This document shows, in pieces, positions 1 to 6,803 of a stretch of DNA of 64,000 nucleotides (positions within the stretch are counted from its first letter, which is position 1; each line of letters opens with the position of its first letter). Source of the stretch: a virus. Position numbers and translations under genes: made by a program. The stretch lies in the IMG/VR virus record IMGVR_UViG_3300007511_000007, positions 1 through 64,000 of that record; one strand, written 5' to 3'. The notes under the pieces were generated by a model. The model searched no databases and had not been told where the DNA came from. It was given only the letters and a program-made list of their open reading frames with translations.

Positions 1-410
1 CGCACACAAACGTTGGGGAGAAGAACACTAGCAGTCATGGCGTGGTAAACACTACGGTAAGTTTCATATTCCCGTTCCGACATAACTCCGGTCTTGTAGA
101 GGAGTCGAGCGAAACAGGTGTCCCCATAGTAGCTTCGATCCATAACTGCATGACCATACCCATTCATGGCGTGCCATTGAGCTTGGAGGTGCATCCTGAA
201 GCGGGCTTGCAGGAGGTGGACTTGCATAATCAAGGCCCATCTCTTCGAGTCGGCATAGAAATCCGCAAGGTAGGGGTTGGCGTTGTCTTTCTCGTCAGGT
301 TCCATGAGGGTCAATGAATTTGTTCCCAGTGCTTTGCCGAGTTCCTCTGTCAACACAGATTTCCCCGCACCAATAATGCCTTCTACAAGCACAACCTTCT
401 TGTTGTTCAT
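1..410 (-). CDS. Deoxynucleoside kinase, 5' part (runs off left edge)
   Basis: About 136 N-terminal residues are present and the gene continues beyond base 1. The start ATG (408-410, minus) follows a GGAGGAGC ribosome site. The protein opens MNNKKVVLVEGIIGAGKS, a P-loop typical of the dNK/dGK/dCK family. Further on it has E-x-x-x-x-x-NPYL-x-x-FY and RWAL-x-x-Q, which line the nucleoside pocket in this family, and DRSYYGDTCFA, the DRS substrate-binding segment. Such enzymes phosphorylate deoxynucleosides to dNMPs, so this would serve dNTP salvage during phage replication. Which base it prefers cannot be told. Confidence 0.9.
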   Translation of the reverse strand, partial: MNNKKVVLVEGIIGAGKSVLTEELGKALGTNSLTLMEPDEKDNANPYLADFYADSKRWALIMQVHLLQARFRMHLQAQWHAMNGYGHAVMDRSYYGDTCFARLLYKTGVMSEREYETYRSVYHAMTASVLLPNVCV

Positions 411-503
411 TGCTCCTCCGGTACGTGTTTTAGTGGCCGAAAATGTAGGGCACTTCCCTACTTCGGAATTCACTCTACCAAACTGCGGAAGGATGTAAAC
501 AGG

Positions 504-1658
504 CTATTTGAAAATCGCCTCAAAATTCTCTAGGAACTCGGGCTTGAGGGTGCCCTGGCAATACAAAGCAAATGCTTCACAGAAATGTTCTTCGGCATCT
601 GTGGCGGCATAAATCGTAGGGAATTTGACATCCGTTTCCAAATAGTTTCGGATCTGTTTCCACGTCAAGAAACCTTTTTCGGTGATGAAATACTTATCGC
701 CTTGAATCTTCACTACCCGCGGGTCTTTGTGTCCTCTTACTTTAACCGGGAGGGGGTCGCCCACTTTAGGCATCTCCACATCAGGATGATCCCACCGTTT
801 CCCAGCATGATACTGTTGCCATTTGCTGATCATCTCTCTGGGAAGGAATTTGCGCCAGAGCCGGTGACCAAACTCATGTATTCCATTGTGGAGATCTTTC
901 TCTTTCAGGTGCCGAATCCAGATATCATCTTTTCGGGGGTTGTACCAAGCCATCACTTTGGGCTGGTTGAGTTTCGCCACAACGAGGACATCCCCATACA
1001 GGGTCTTCAATGCCCCTGTAACCTTGGAGGATTTGATGAGCCGCACGATCTTGCGCAAGATCTTCTTCGTGTCGTCTAGCTTCTTGCCCTCAAGTTGGAT
1101 CGTGTTGTGGATAACCAACGGGCCGATCTTGAATTTCTCTTCGATGTCGGATTCAACTTCATCTTTCTCAGGCCATTTGACCATCGTCGCAGGCATATCG
1201 AGGTTCTTTTCGTTCCGGCGCATCCATGTATAGATGTTTTGTGGTACTCGTCTGGCTGCAATGAAAAGACGGGCTGCAGCCTGCACCTTCTTTGCCTGTC
1301 CTCGGGGAATCGCTACCGTTCCAAGAGCAAGCTCCATGAAACGCTCACCACGGTCGGTCAACATCACCCAATCCCTTTGAAAATAACGGGAGCGTCTGGA
1401 GATCATCTGCTTTCGGATCTTCTTCTCCACGGGGGCAGGAACCCCCATGGGATATCTTCTCTTGTAGTAGTTCAGTTCTTCATTCACAAGACCGTCAATG
1501 TATCGTTCTTCCGCGGTGGTGAGAATAGCTTTTCGCATCAACAAGAGGAACTTCTGGTAATCTTCGTAGAGTCTTTTGAGTTCTTGCGAAGTGCCCGTTT
1601 TCACTGACATTGATGCCAGCATCCAACGTGCGGCAACTTCTTGGGCAATCCGAGCCAT
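504..1658 (-). CDS. Zincin-like putative metallopeptidase with HEFGH motif
   Basis: A 384-residue protein. Its middle is basic and unrecognised. Around residues 265-275 it has GIHEFGHRLW, an HExxH zinc-binding and catalytic motif. About 90 residues later EEHFCEAFALY could supply a third zinc ligand, as in gluzincin-like proteases. The N-terminus (IAQEVAARWM) resembles a short VAxRW/F peptide repeated in virion-type proteins elsewhere in the window, so it may be virion-associated. The start ATG follows GGGGGTAAG. It lies upstream of the deoxynucleoside kinase on the same strand. Substrate unknown. Confidence 0.6.
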   Translation of the reverse strand: MARIAQEVAARWMLASMSVKTGTSQELKRLYEDYQKFLLLMRKAILTTAEERYIDGLVNEELNYYKRRYPMGVPAPVEKKIRKQMISRRSRYFQRDWVMLTDRGERFMELALGTVAIPRGQAKKVQAAARLFIAARRVPQNIYTWMRRNEKNLDMPATMVKWPEKDEVESDIEEKFKIGPLVIHNTIQLEGKKLDDTKKILRKIVRLIKSSKVTGALKTLYGDVLVVAKLNQPKVMAWYNPRKDDIWIRHLKEKDLHNGIHEFGHRLWRKFLPREMISKWQQYHAGKRWDHPDVEMPKVGDPLPVKVRGHKDPRVVKIQGDKYFITEKGFLTWKQIRNYLETDVKFPTIYAATDAEEHFCEAFALYCQGTLKPEFLENFEAIFK

Positions 1659-1739
1659 CCACTTACCCCCTTGCTATTTGTGGGGCTATAACTTCTCTAA
1701 CGCCTCCGCACATACGTAGGCGTGTGAATTAAAGGAAAC

Positions 1740-1798
1740 CCCCAGAGCGAGTATGCGGCAAGCGGCAAGGAGCATGGTTATGATTTCCCGCTCTGGGG
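1740..1798. other. Long-range inverted repeat in divergent intergenic region
   Basis: A perfect 10-base inverted repeat (CCCCAGAGCG at 1740-1749 and CGCTCTGGGG at 1789-1798) encloses 39 bases containing GCGGCAAGCGGCAAGGAG. On the plus strand it is followed by a short T-rich stretch. It lies between divergent genes, upstream of a promoter. It could be a small structured RNA, an operator, or a terminator for transcription arriving from either side. Confidence 0.35.
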
Positions 1799-1853
1799 TT
1801 CGATCTTTTTGTAGCACGGATTGAGGAGTTGGCAACTTTTTTGCTGTTTTTTT

Positions 1854-1881
1854 GTTAGTCCCGTTCAAATGAGAGTAGTAT
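1854..1881 (+). promoter_or_regulatory. Phage promoter, GTTAGT-N16-TAGTAT
   Basis: GTTAGT at 1854-1859, exactly 16 bases, then TAGTAT at 1876-1881 within GAGAGTAGTAT. This matches five other plus-strand sites with the same spacing. It stands about 70 bases before the nicotinamidase gene, the first of the 1.9-8.5 kb operon. Confidence 0.75.
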
Positions 1882-1951
1882 CAGGCGTAAGGCCGAGAGC
1901 GCACAGATGGTGGCGACTCTTTGGAAAGATGAACAAATGGAGGCTCTAACC

Positions 1952-2785
1952 ATGGGCAAAGCGACACGCATTGAACTTCTCTTGATTGACCCCCAGAACG
2001 ATTTCTGTGACCCCGACAAGGGTTCCCTCTACGTACCGGGAGCCGAAAAGGACATGGAAAGGGTTGCCGCCCTCATCAAACGGTTGGGGAGGCACCTCAA
2101 CGACATCCACGTCACGGTGGATTCCCATCAGGAGGTGGACATCAGCCACCCCATGTGGTTCAAGGATTCCGCGGGTAACCATCCCGACCCCTTCTCCCTC
2201 ATCACCGATGAAAACCTCGAAGAGGGCATCTGGACGACTACCCTCCCATCGCTCTACGCTCGGACCCTCGCCTATTTGAAGGCTTTGAAGGCAGGCGGTC
2301 GCTACGTACACACGATCTGGCCGTACCACTGCATCATCGGGACATGGGGACACGCCCTTTACCCCGCCATCAGTGCCGCTCTCCACGACTGGAAGGTGGA
2401 TCGCTTCGCCACCGTAGATTTCGTGACCAAGGGATCGAACCCCTTCACCGAGCACTTCTCCGCAGTCAAAGCGGAAGTCCCCGACCCGAATGACCCGACC
2501 ACACAGATCAACACTCCGCTCATCACTACGCTGCGGGATGCCGACATCATCCTCTTGGGGGGCGAGGCCGAGACTCACTGCGACAAGGTCACCATTGAAG
2601 ACATCGTGACGGAATTCGCAGACCCCGACCTCATCAAGAAAATGGTCTGGTTGGAAGATGCCATGTCCCCCGTGCCCGATCCTCCCGGTGCCGATGGACT
2701 GTTCTCGAATGCCATCGCCCAGACCAAGGCCGACCTCAAGGCCAAGGGAATGCAGTTCACCACTTGCGCCGAATTTCTGGCATAG
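1952..2785 (+). CDS. Nicotinamidase / isochorismatase-family cysteine hydrolase
   Basis: A 277-residue protein of the cysteine hydrolase fold. Family hallmarks are LLLIDPQNDFCD (catalytic Asp13), VTVDSHQEVDISH (metal ligands Asp57, His59, His66), the Lys160 region VTKGSNPFTEHFS and ETHCDKVTIED (nucleophile Cys210). The layout fits nicotinamidase, which turns nicotinamide into nicotinate for NAD salvage, better than other isochorismatase-like enzymes. The start at 1952 is preferred over 1907 because GGAGG sits 8 bases before it. It ends in TAG, and the next gene starts five codons later in the same frame. Confidence 0.82.
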   Translation: MGKATRIELLLIDPQNDFCDPDKGSLYVPGAEKDMERVAALIKRLGRHLNDIHVTVDSHQEVDISHPMWFKDSAGNHPDPFSLITDENLEEGIWTTTLPSLYARTLAYLKALKAGGRYVHTIWPYHCIIGTWGHALYPAISAALHDWKVDRFATVDFVTKGSNPFTEHFSAVKAEVPDPNDPTTQINTPLITTLRDADIILLGGEAETHCDKVTIEDIVTEFADPDLIKKMVWLEDAMSPVPDPPGADGLFSNAIAQTKADLKAKGMQFTTCAEFLA

Positions 2786-2800
2786 AAGGGGAATACTGCA

Positions 2801-3100
2801 ATGGCAGATATCGATACTCTGAAACGAGCACTGGAAAAAATCGGGTGCGAGGTTACACAGGTTGATTATCCTGACGAGTTCTACCCGATTGACGAACTCC
2901 ACAAGTCCGATCCTGCCATAGCCGAGTTGTTCCCCGAACAGGAGGTTCAAACGGAACCCCCAAAACCACAGTTGAGAGAAGCGGCCCACATCCGATTGGA
3001 TCTGGGAGATTCCTATTTTGTTTTTGATGTCGACGGCAATTTCCTTGAGACAGGATGTTCATCCTGTGATTGCGAGGGGATTGGGTCAAGACCTTGTTGA
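2801..3100 (+). CDS. Small acidic protein of unknown function
   Basis: 99 residues with no recognised domain. The first half is acidic and polar. The C-terminus carries a Cys cluster (GCSSCDCEG) that could bind metal. The start follows AAGGGG, 16 bases after the nicotinamidase stop and in the same frame as it, so amber readthrough would fuse the two. It precedes the vWA gene by 13 bases and is probably co-transcribed with it. Confidence 0.6.
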   Translation: MADIDTLKRALEKIGCEVTQVDYPDEFYPIDELHKSDPAIAELFPEQEVQTEPPKPQLREAAHIRLDLGDSYFVFDVDGNFLETGCSSCDCEGIGSRPC

Positions 3101-3113
3101 TAAGGAGAGTGAC

Positions 3114-3872
3114 ATGCCCATCTTCAATGACGACACAATGGAAGAACACAAAGTCGGTGGGGGCCACTATGGTTTCTCTGCCAAGCGGATCAACGAACTC
3201 GGGGCCACCGAATACACGCTGGTAGTCATCGCCTGCGACGTGTCCGGTTCCGTGGCCGGGTTTCGGGATGGTCTGGAAAAGTGCGTGAAGGAAATCGTAC
3301 AGTCCTGCGCCCACAGCCCCCGTGCAGACAATCTCATGTTGCGCCTCGTAGCCTTCGATAGCAGGCTCGACGAGATCCACGGGTTCCGTCCTTTGACCGA
3401 ATGCGACGTGGACAAGTACACGGATGTTCTGCACATCGGCGGCATGACCGCTCTGTTCGACGCAGCCAAGAACGGGATCGACTCCGTGACCCAGTACGGC
3501 AAAAGCCTCACGGAGAGCGACTACGACGTGAACGCCATCTGTTTCGTACTCACGGACGGCGACCACAACGCTTCCCCGCTGACCGCTTCGGTAGTCGCCA
3601 AGGCGAAAAACGATGCGATCACAAGCGAGGCTTTGGAATCCATGCTCACGATCCTCGTGGGGGTCAACATCACAGACCCGCAGGTCGCACGATTCCTCGC
3701 AGACTTCGAGAAGACGGGCGAATTCGATCAGTACGTCAAGTTGGACGATGCCAACAAATCCACACTGGCAAAGCTGGCTGAGTTCGTGTCCCAGTCGATC
3801 AGCAGCCAGAGTGAAGCATTGGGTACCGGTGGCCCGTCCCAGACCATCGACCCCGATTCACTGGAACTCTAG
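3114..3872 (+). CDS. von Willebrand factor A (vWA) domain protein, TerY-like
   Basis: 252 residues that are almost entirely one vWA domain. The MIDAS metal site is visible: VIACDVSGSVAGF (Asp42-x-Ser-x-Ser46), GGMTALFDA (Thr) and FVLTDGDHNAS (Asp). vWA proteins bind partners through a metal ion. A stand-alone cytoplasmic form next to a PP2C phosphatase and a kinase is the TerY arrangement. There is no signal peptide. The start at 3114 follows AAGGAG by six bases, and the longer upstream extension lacks such a site. It ends in TAG two bases before the next start. Confidence 0.85.
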   Translation: MPIFNDDTMEEHKVGGGHYGFSAKRINELGATEYTLVVIACDVSGSVAGFRDGLEKCVKEIVQSCAHSPRADNLMLRLVAFDSRLDEIHGFRPLTECDVDKYTDVLHIGGMTALFDAAKNGIDSVTQYGKSLTESDYDVNAICFVLTDGDHNASPLTASVVAKAKNDAITSEALESMLTILVGVNITDPQVARFLADFEKTGEFDQYVKLDDANKSTLAKLAEFVSQSISSQSEALGTGGPSQTIDPDSLEL

Positions 3873-3873
3873 C

Positions 3874-4071
3874 GTGACTGACCAGATCGCCATCGACATC
3901 AACTACCATCGAACAAGGGGGGACGCTGTTCATGCGGACCTCCTTTTCGATGGGGTCTCACGGGGTAGTCTCGATCTCCCCCTTGAAGAGTGGAGAGCTT
4001 TTCGGAATTCTTTTCGGAAATCCGATTTTCACAAAGTGATGTTCCATTTTCAGGGAGGGTCAAAGAAATGA
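3874..4071 (+). CDS. Small unknown protein, GTG start
   Basis: 65 residues starting at GTG directly after the vWA stop. It opens VTDQIAIDINYHRTRGD and has no recognised domain. Its stop overlaps the next start (ATGA at 4068-4071), a sign of translational coupling inside the operon. Confidence 0.55.
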   Translation: MTDQIAIDINYHRTRGDAVHADLLFDGVSRGSLDLPLEEWRAFRNSFRKSDFHKVMFHFQGGSKK

Positions 4072-4400
4072 GCTACGCAATTGCCAACTTTGTTTTCGGA
4101 GTCCCCCTCACGAGTAACATCGCAGAGAAAGCTGAGGAACTGGACTTCGACCCTTCTGATCCCGAAAGCTTCGGTTTTGAGGGCCTGTATTCCGCTGGCG
4201 GAGACGGCCCGCTCGGTTTTCTCGGGGTCCAACTCACTCAAACGGATGAGTGTTCTGCTTACGAGAAGGTTTCTGGCCTGAAACTCCAACCCACGCCGGA
4301 ACAGGAGCAGAAATACTGGAGTCTCTGGGCTGAAGTTCCAGAAGGAATACGGGCAATCCTTCCTGAACCTGAGACTTGGCTCATTTGGAGTTCTTCTTGA
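4068..4400 (+). CDS. Unknown acidic protein of the vWA/PP2C/kinase operon
   Basis: 110 residues beginning MSYAIANFVFGVPL, acidic, with many aromatic residues near the C-terminus (YWSLWAEVPEG). No family recognised. It overlaps the preceding stop by ATGA and has GGGAGGGTC upstream. It probably belongs to the same translationally coupled set. Confidence 0.55.
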   Translation: MSYAIANFVFGVPLTSNIAEKAEELDFDPSDPESFGFEGLYSAGGDGPLGFLGVQLTQTDECSAYEKVSGLKLQPTPEQEQKYWSLWAEVPEGIRAILPEPETWLIWSSS

Positions 4401-4831
4401 AACCAATTCCCATAGAGAAGTTTGGGAAAGATCATTGGAGTACCTTCGGCTATGTCGTCACCGTTTGTTATGGCAAGGCAGGTGTGCCTCACAAAAGCCG
4501 TATGCGATGCTGTCCTGAAGAACACCCCGGTCTGAACGGCCAGATTTCGGGGAGACCCCAAAGACTCTGGGACAACAAGTATTCTTCCATTCTCAAAAAC
4601 GGAGAAAAAGCACCCGACGGACATGACGACTGGCATTGTGTTGAGGATCTGGAACGCCACGGATTGCTCCGTTGGCGGGGGTCCGGCATGACCCCGATCC
4701 TCTTTCTCACCAAGCGAGGGATCTCAGTGGGGGCGGCTTTGTTGAGTCACAAGAAGAACGGCGGCAACTTCGCCAACTTCGAAGTGGACTGGGATTGGAT
4801 AGTCGAAAACTTTCCCGAAAAACCCCGTTAG
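4397..4831 (+). CDS. Unknown protein with winged-helix-like C-terminal half
   Basis: About 144 residues from a TTG at 4397 that overlaps the previous stop; an ATG at 4376 would add seven residues. The C-terminal half (CVEDLERHGLLRWRG, then LFLTKRGISVGAALL) has the spacing of a small winged-helix domain, but this is inference. A Cys pair (RMRCCPEEH) lies in the middle. The stop TAG lies inside the following promoter. Confidence 0.5.
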   Translation: MKPIPIEKFGKDHWSTFGYVVTVCYGKAGVPHKSRMRCCPEEHPGLNGQISGRPQRLWDNKYSSILKNGEKAPDGHDDWHCVEDLERHGLLRWRGSGMTPILFLTKRGISVGAALLSHKKNGGNFANFEVDWDWIVENFPEKPR

Positions 4832-4854
4832 GTCTTTTCCCCAAAGAGTAGTAT
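4827..4854 (+). promoter_or_regulatory. Phage promoter, GTTAGG-N16-TAGTAT
   Basis: GTTAGG at 4827-4832, 16 bases, TAGTAT at 4849-4854, followed by AGGTAGGAGG. It begins within the stop codon region of the preceding gene and would give extra expression of the PP2C/kinase half of the operon. Confidence 0.75.
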
Positions 4855-4871
4855 AGGTAGGAGGTGCGACA

Positions 4872-5225
4872 ATGCTGTGGAAGACAACCGAGATCGTGGC
4901 CTTATTGGACGGCCCCCGTTTCCGCATCGACACTGGATCACAGGGCGGCGATGTCGATACTACTCAGATTCTTATGCGCCTCAAAGACGCAGAGGGAGAG
5001 TACCCCGAAACCCTTTTCATCTCCGGGTTCACGGTCGAGGCCGGGGCATGGGTCACCAAACCTGACGAATGGGACGTGGACATGGTGGAAGTTTCAGATG
5101 GCATGGACAGCCGTGGGGGATTGAATTCCAGCGATCCCGATTTCTGTGTCATGTATGCTCACGCTGTTTCCAAGCTCCGCCTGGCGGGATTCGATGTGGT
5201 GCCGTGCATGAAGGACTACTTCTAG
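4872..5225 (+). CDS. Unknown protein, first gene after the internal promoter
   Basis: 117 residues starting MLWKTTEIVALLDGPRF, with a strong AGGAGGTG site seven bases before the ATG. It looks like a compact soluble domain rich in Asp and Gly. No recognised family. It ends in TAG one base before the next gene. Confidence 0.6.
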   Translation: MLWKTTEIVALLDGPRFRIDTGSQGGDVDTTQILMRLKDAEGEYPETLFISGFTVEAGAWVTKPDEWDVDMVEVSDGMDSRGGLNSSDPDFCVMYAHAVSKLRLAGFDVVPCMKDYF

Positions 5226-5226
5226 C

Positions 5227-5412
5227 ATGTTCACCATCACAAACCTCGGCACGAATGAAAAGAAGGATATTGTTCTTCGCATAACTGCGGAAAAGGATTT
5301 GCTGATTCACGTCAACGACAATCCCCCAATCGTGATCGGCCCGGGAGTTTCCACCCAGATCCTTCTGGAGAACAACGCTTCCATGACCCTCTCTACAACG
5401 GAGAAACCATGA
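5227..5412 (+). CDS. Small unknown beta-rich protein
   Basis: 61 residues with alternating hydrophobic residues suggesting beta strands (KKDIVLRITAEKDLLIHV). No domain recognised. It sits between two genes of the operon and overlaps the next one by ATGA. Confidence 0.5.
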   Translation: MFTITNLGTNEKKDIVLRITAEKDLLIHVNDNPPIVIGPGVSTQILLENNASMTLSTTEKP

Positions 5413-5702
5413 GTGACGAAACTACTTACCTGATTGGCGTTGAGGTTCGAAAGAGCGTTGTCACCGACGTGATCGTGAAGGTTTCAGCGGCTTCGAAAGA
5501 AGAAGCCGCTGCCAAAACCCAGGCTGCTGGTACATCGTTCATCGAAGATCCTCATAATGAAGACATCCTCTTGGGAATCGACAATTGCCACTGGGTGGAT
5601 GAAAACTTTGACGCCACGGGGCGAGTTTTCCCCGAGTCGTATACCTCGCCGCCTTACTCGGACGAAGATGTGCTTCTCAATCTCACTGAAGAGGGCGACT
5701 AA
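5409..5702 (+). CDS. Small unknown protein upstream of PP2C
   Basis: 97 residues opening MSDETTYLIGVEVRKSVVTD, with a strand-helix pattern (VIVKVSAASKEEAAAK). It shares a general layout with the 6562-6801 product (MARIRVPIQIEKMYVTTVV): a strand pair followed by an Ala/Glu-rich helix and an acidic tail. The two may be distant paralogues flanking the phosphatase. Its TAA overlaps the phosphatase start. Confidence 0.55.
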   Translation: MSDETTYLIGVEVRKSVVTDVIVKVSAASKEEAAAKTQAAGTSFIEDPHNEDILLGIDNCHWVDENFDATGRVFPESYTSPPYSDEDVLLNLTEEGD

Positions 5703-6559
5703 TGCACGCTGACTGCTTTTTCAGAATAGGGAAGACTCACAAAGTCTGTGAGGACTATGCCCGGGCGGGCTTCCTGAACGATGACCCCGACCGCCCTTTC
5801 GGGGCGATCTCAGACGGGTGCAGCGGTTCTCCCGACACGGACTTTGGTTCTCGTTTCCTTGTTCTTGCGGCAGAAGAGTGCATGGCTCGATCCGGTAATC
5901 CGACAGAATCCGAAATCCTCTACAAAGCGATTGAACTCGGGCACCATCCTCTGCTGAACCCTTTGAATCTGGACGCTACCCTGATGACTCTTCACCGCTC
6001 TGCAACTACAGCCAACCCCCATGTTGCCGTCTCCGGGGATGGTGTTGTATCTGCAAGAACTCCCGAAGGGGACATCCACACGTTCGTCATAGAGTTTCTG
6101 CCAGGAGTCACTGGCAAGGTTGCCCCCTTCTATCTCTCGTATTCAGGTCGCATGGATCAACGGCGTCTGGATCACTTTGTGGCACAGGGTTACAATCGGC
6201 GCAAAATCTCCTTTTTCCTCAATGGGGAACTTCAGGATGAAGAAGTCGAAGAAGTCCCTCCCGATCTCTCGTGGGATCAATCGAGGGCTAGAAATTGGAC
6301 AAAGGAAACAGTTCCCGGGGCTTTCGACCTCATTGCGATTTTCTCGGATGGTGTCCAATCCTTCAGGAAAGAAGTACGCCCAAAGTTCTTCGAGGCGGTC
6401 TCTGTACATGATGTCTTGGAGCAAGTTATGGCAATCAAGGTTGCCAAAGGTGAATTCGTGACCCGTCGTTGCCAGAAGTTTTTCAGCCGCTTCTGTGTCA
6501 AAAACGATTGGCATCACGACGACGATTTTTCAATGGCTGCGATCTGGTGTGGAGATTAG
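5702..6559 (+). CDS. PP2C-family serine/threonine phosphatase (PPM type)
   Basis: 285 residues. PP2C metal-binding motifs are present in order: CEDYARAG near residue 16, GAISDGCSG (Asp38-Gly39), LDATLMTL and VSGDGVV, then LIAIFSDGVQSF and HHDDDFSMAAIW near the C-terminus. These Mn/Mg-dependent enzymes dephosphorylate Ser/Thr residues. With a kinase 245 bases downstream and a vWA gene upstream, it probably reverses the kinase's action on shared targets. The start overlaps the preceding stop. It ends in TAG. Confidence 0.85.
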   Translation: MHADCFFRIGKTHKVCEDYARAGFLNDDPDRPFGAISDGCSGSPDTDFGSRFLVLAAEECMARSGNPTESEILYKAIELGHHPLLNPLNLDATLMTLHRSATTANPHVAVSGDGVVSARTPEGDIHTFVIEFLPGVTGKVAPFYLSYSGRMDQRRLDHFVAQGYNRRKISFFLNGELQDEEVEEVPPDLSWDQSRARNWTKETVPGAFDLIAIFSDGVQSFRKEVRPKFFEAVSVHDVLEQVMAIKVAKGEFVTRRCQKFFSRFCVKNDWHHDDDFSMAAIWCGD

Positions 6560-6561
6560 TT

Positions 6562-6801
6562 ATGGCACGAATTCGAGTCCCGATTCAAATTGAAAAGATG
6601 TACGTTACTACTGTTGTGGTGGAAGTAGACACCGAAGATGAACAGAACGCCACAGCCGTAGCGGAAACGTACATAGAAGACCGCTGTGATACGAATGACG
6701 AAGGTGTTTTCGGCCATCTCCCATGGAAGTTCAGATTCCACGTCTGCCTCCCCGAAGGGGAAGACCATGGGGAAGATGCCGACTACTTCATTGGAGACTG
6801 A
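6562..6801 (+). CDS. Small unknown protein between phosphatase and kinase
   Basis: 79 residues with beta-rich, acidic composition and an Asn/Ala helix (EQNATAVAETYIED). Similar in outline to the 5409-5702 product. It fills the space between the phosphatase and kinase genes with no room for separate promoters, so it is part of the same unit. Function unknown. Confidence 0.55.
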   Translation: MARIRVPIQIEKMYVTTVVVEVDTEDEQNATAVAETYIEDRCDTNDEGVFGHLPWKFRFHVCLPEGEDHGEDADYFIGD

Positions 6802-6803
6802 CG

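Noticed and set aside
1686-1868. 60-residue minus-strand ORF upstream of the zincin-like gene
   Set aside because: No ribosome site, unnatural composition, and it spans the inverted repeat and the plus-strand promoter.
2428-2450. T-arm-like sequence on the minus strand (AAGGGGTTCGATCCCTT)
   Set aside because: It lies inside the nicotinamidase coding region and no acceptor or anticodon stem fits around it.
1946-2989. 347-residue minus-strand ORF opposite the nicotinamidase
   Set aside because: It is an antisense shadow of a clear enzyme gene, with no motifs or ribosome site.
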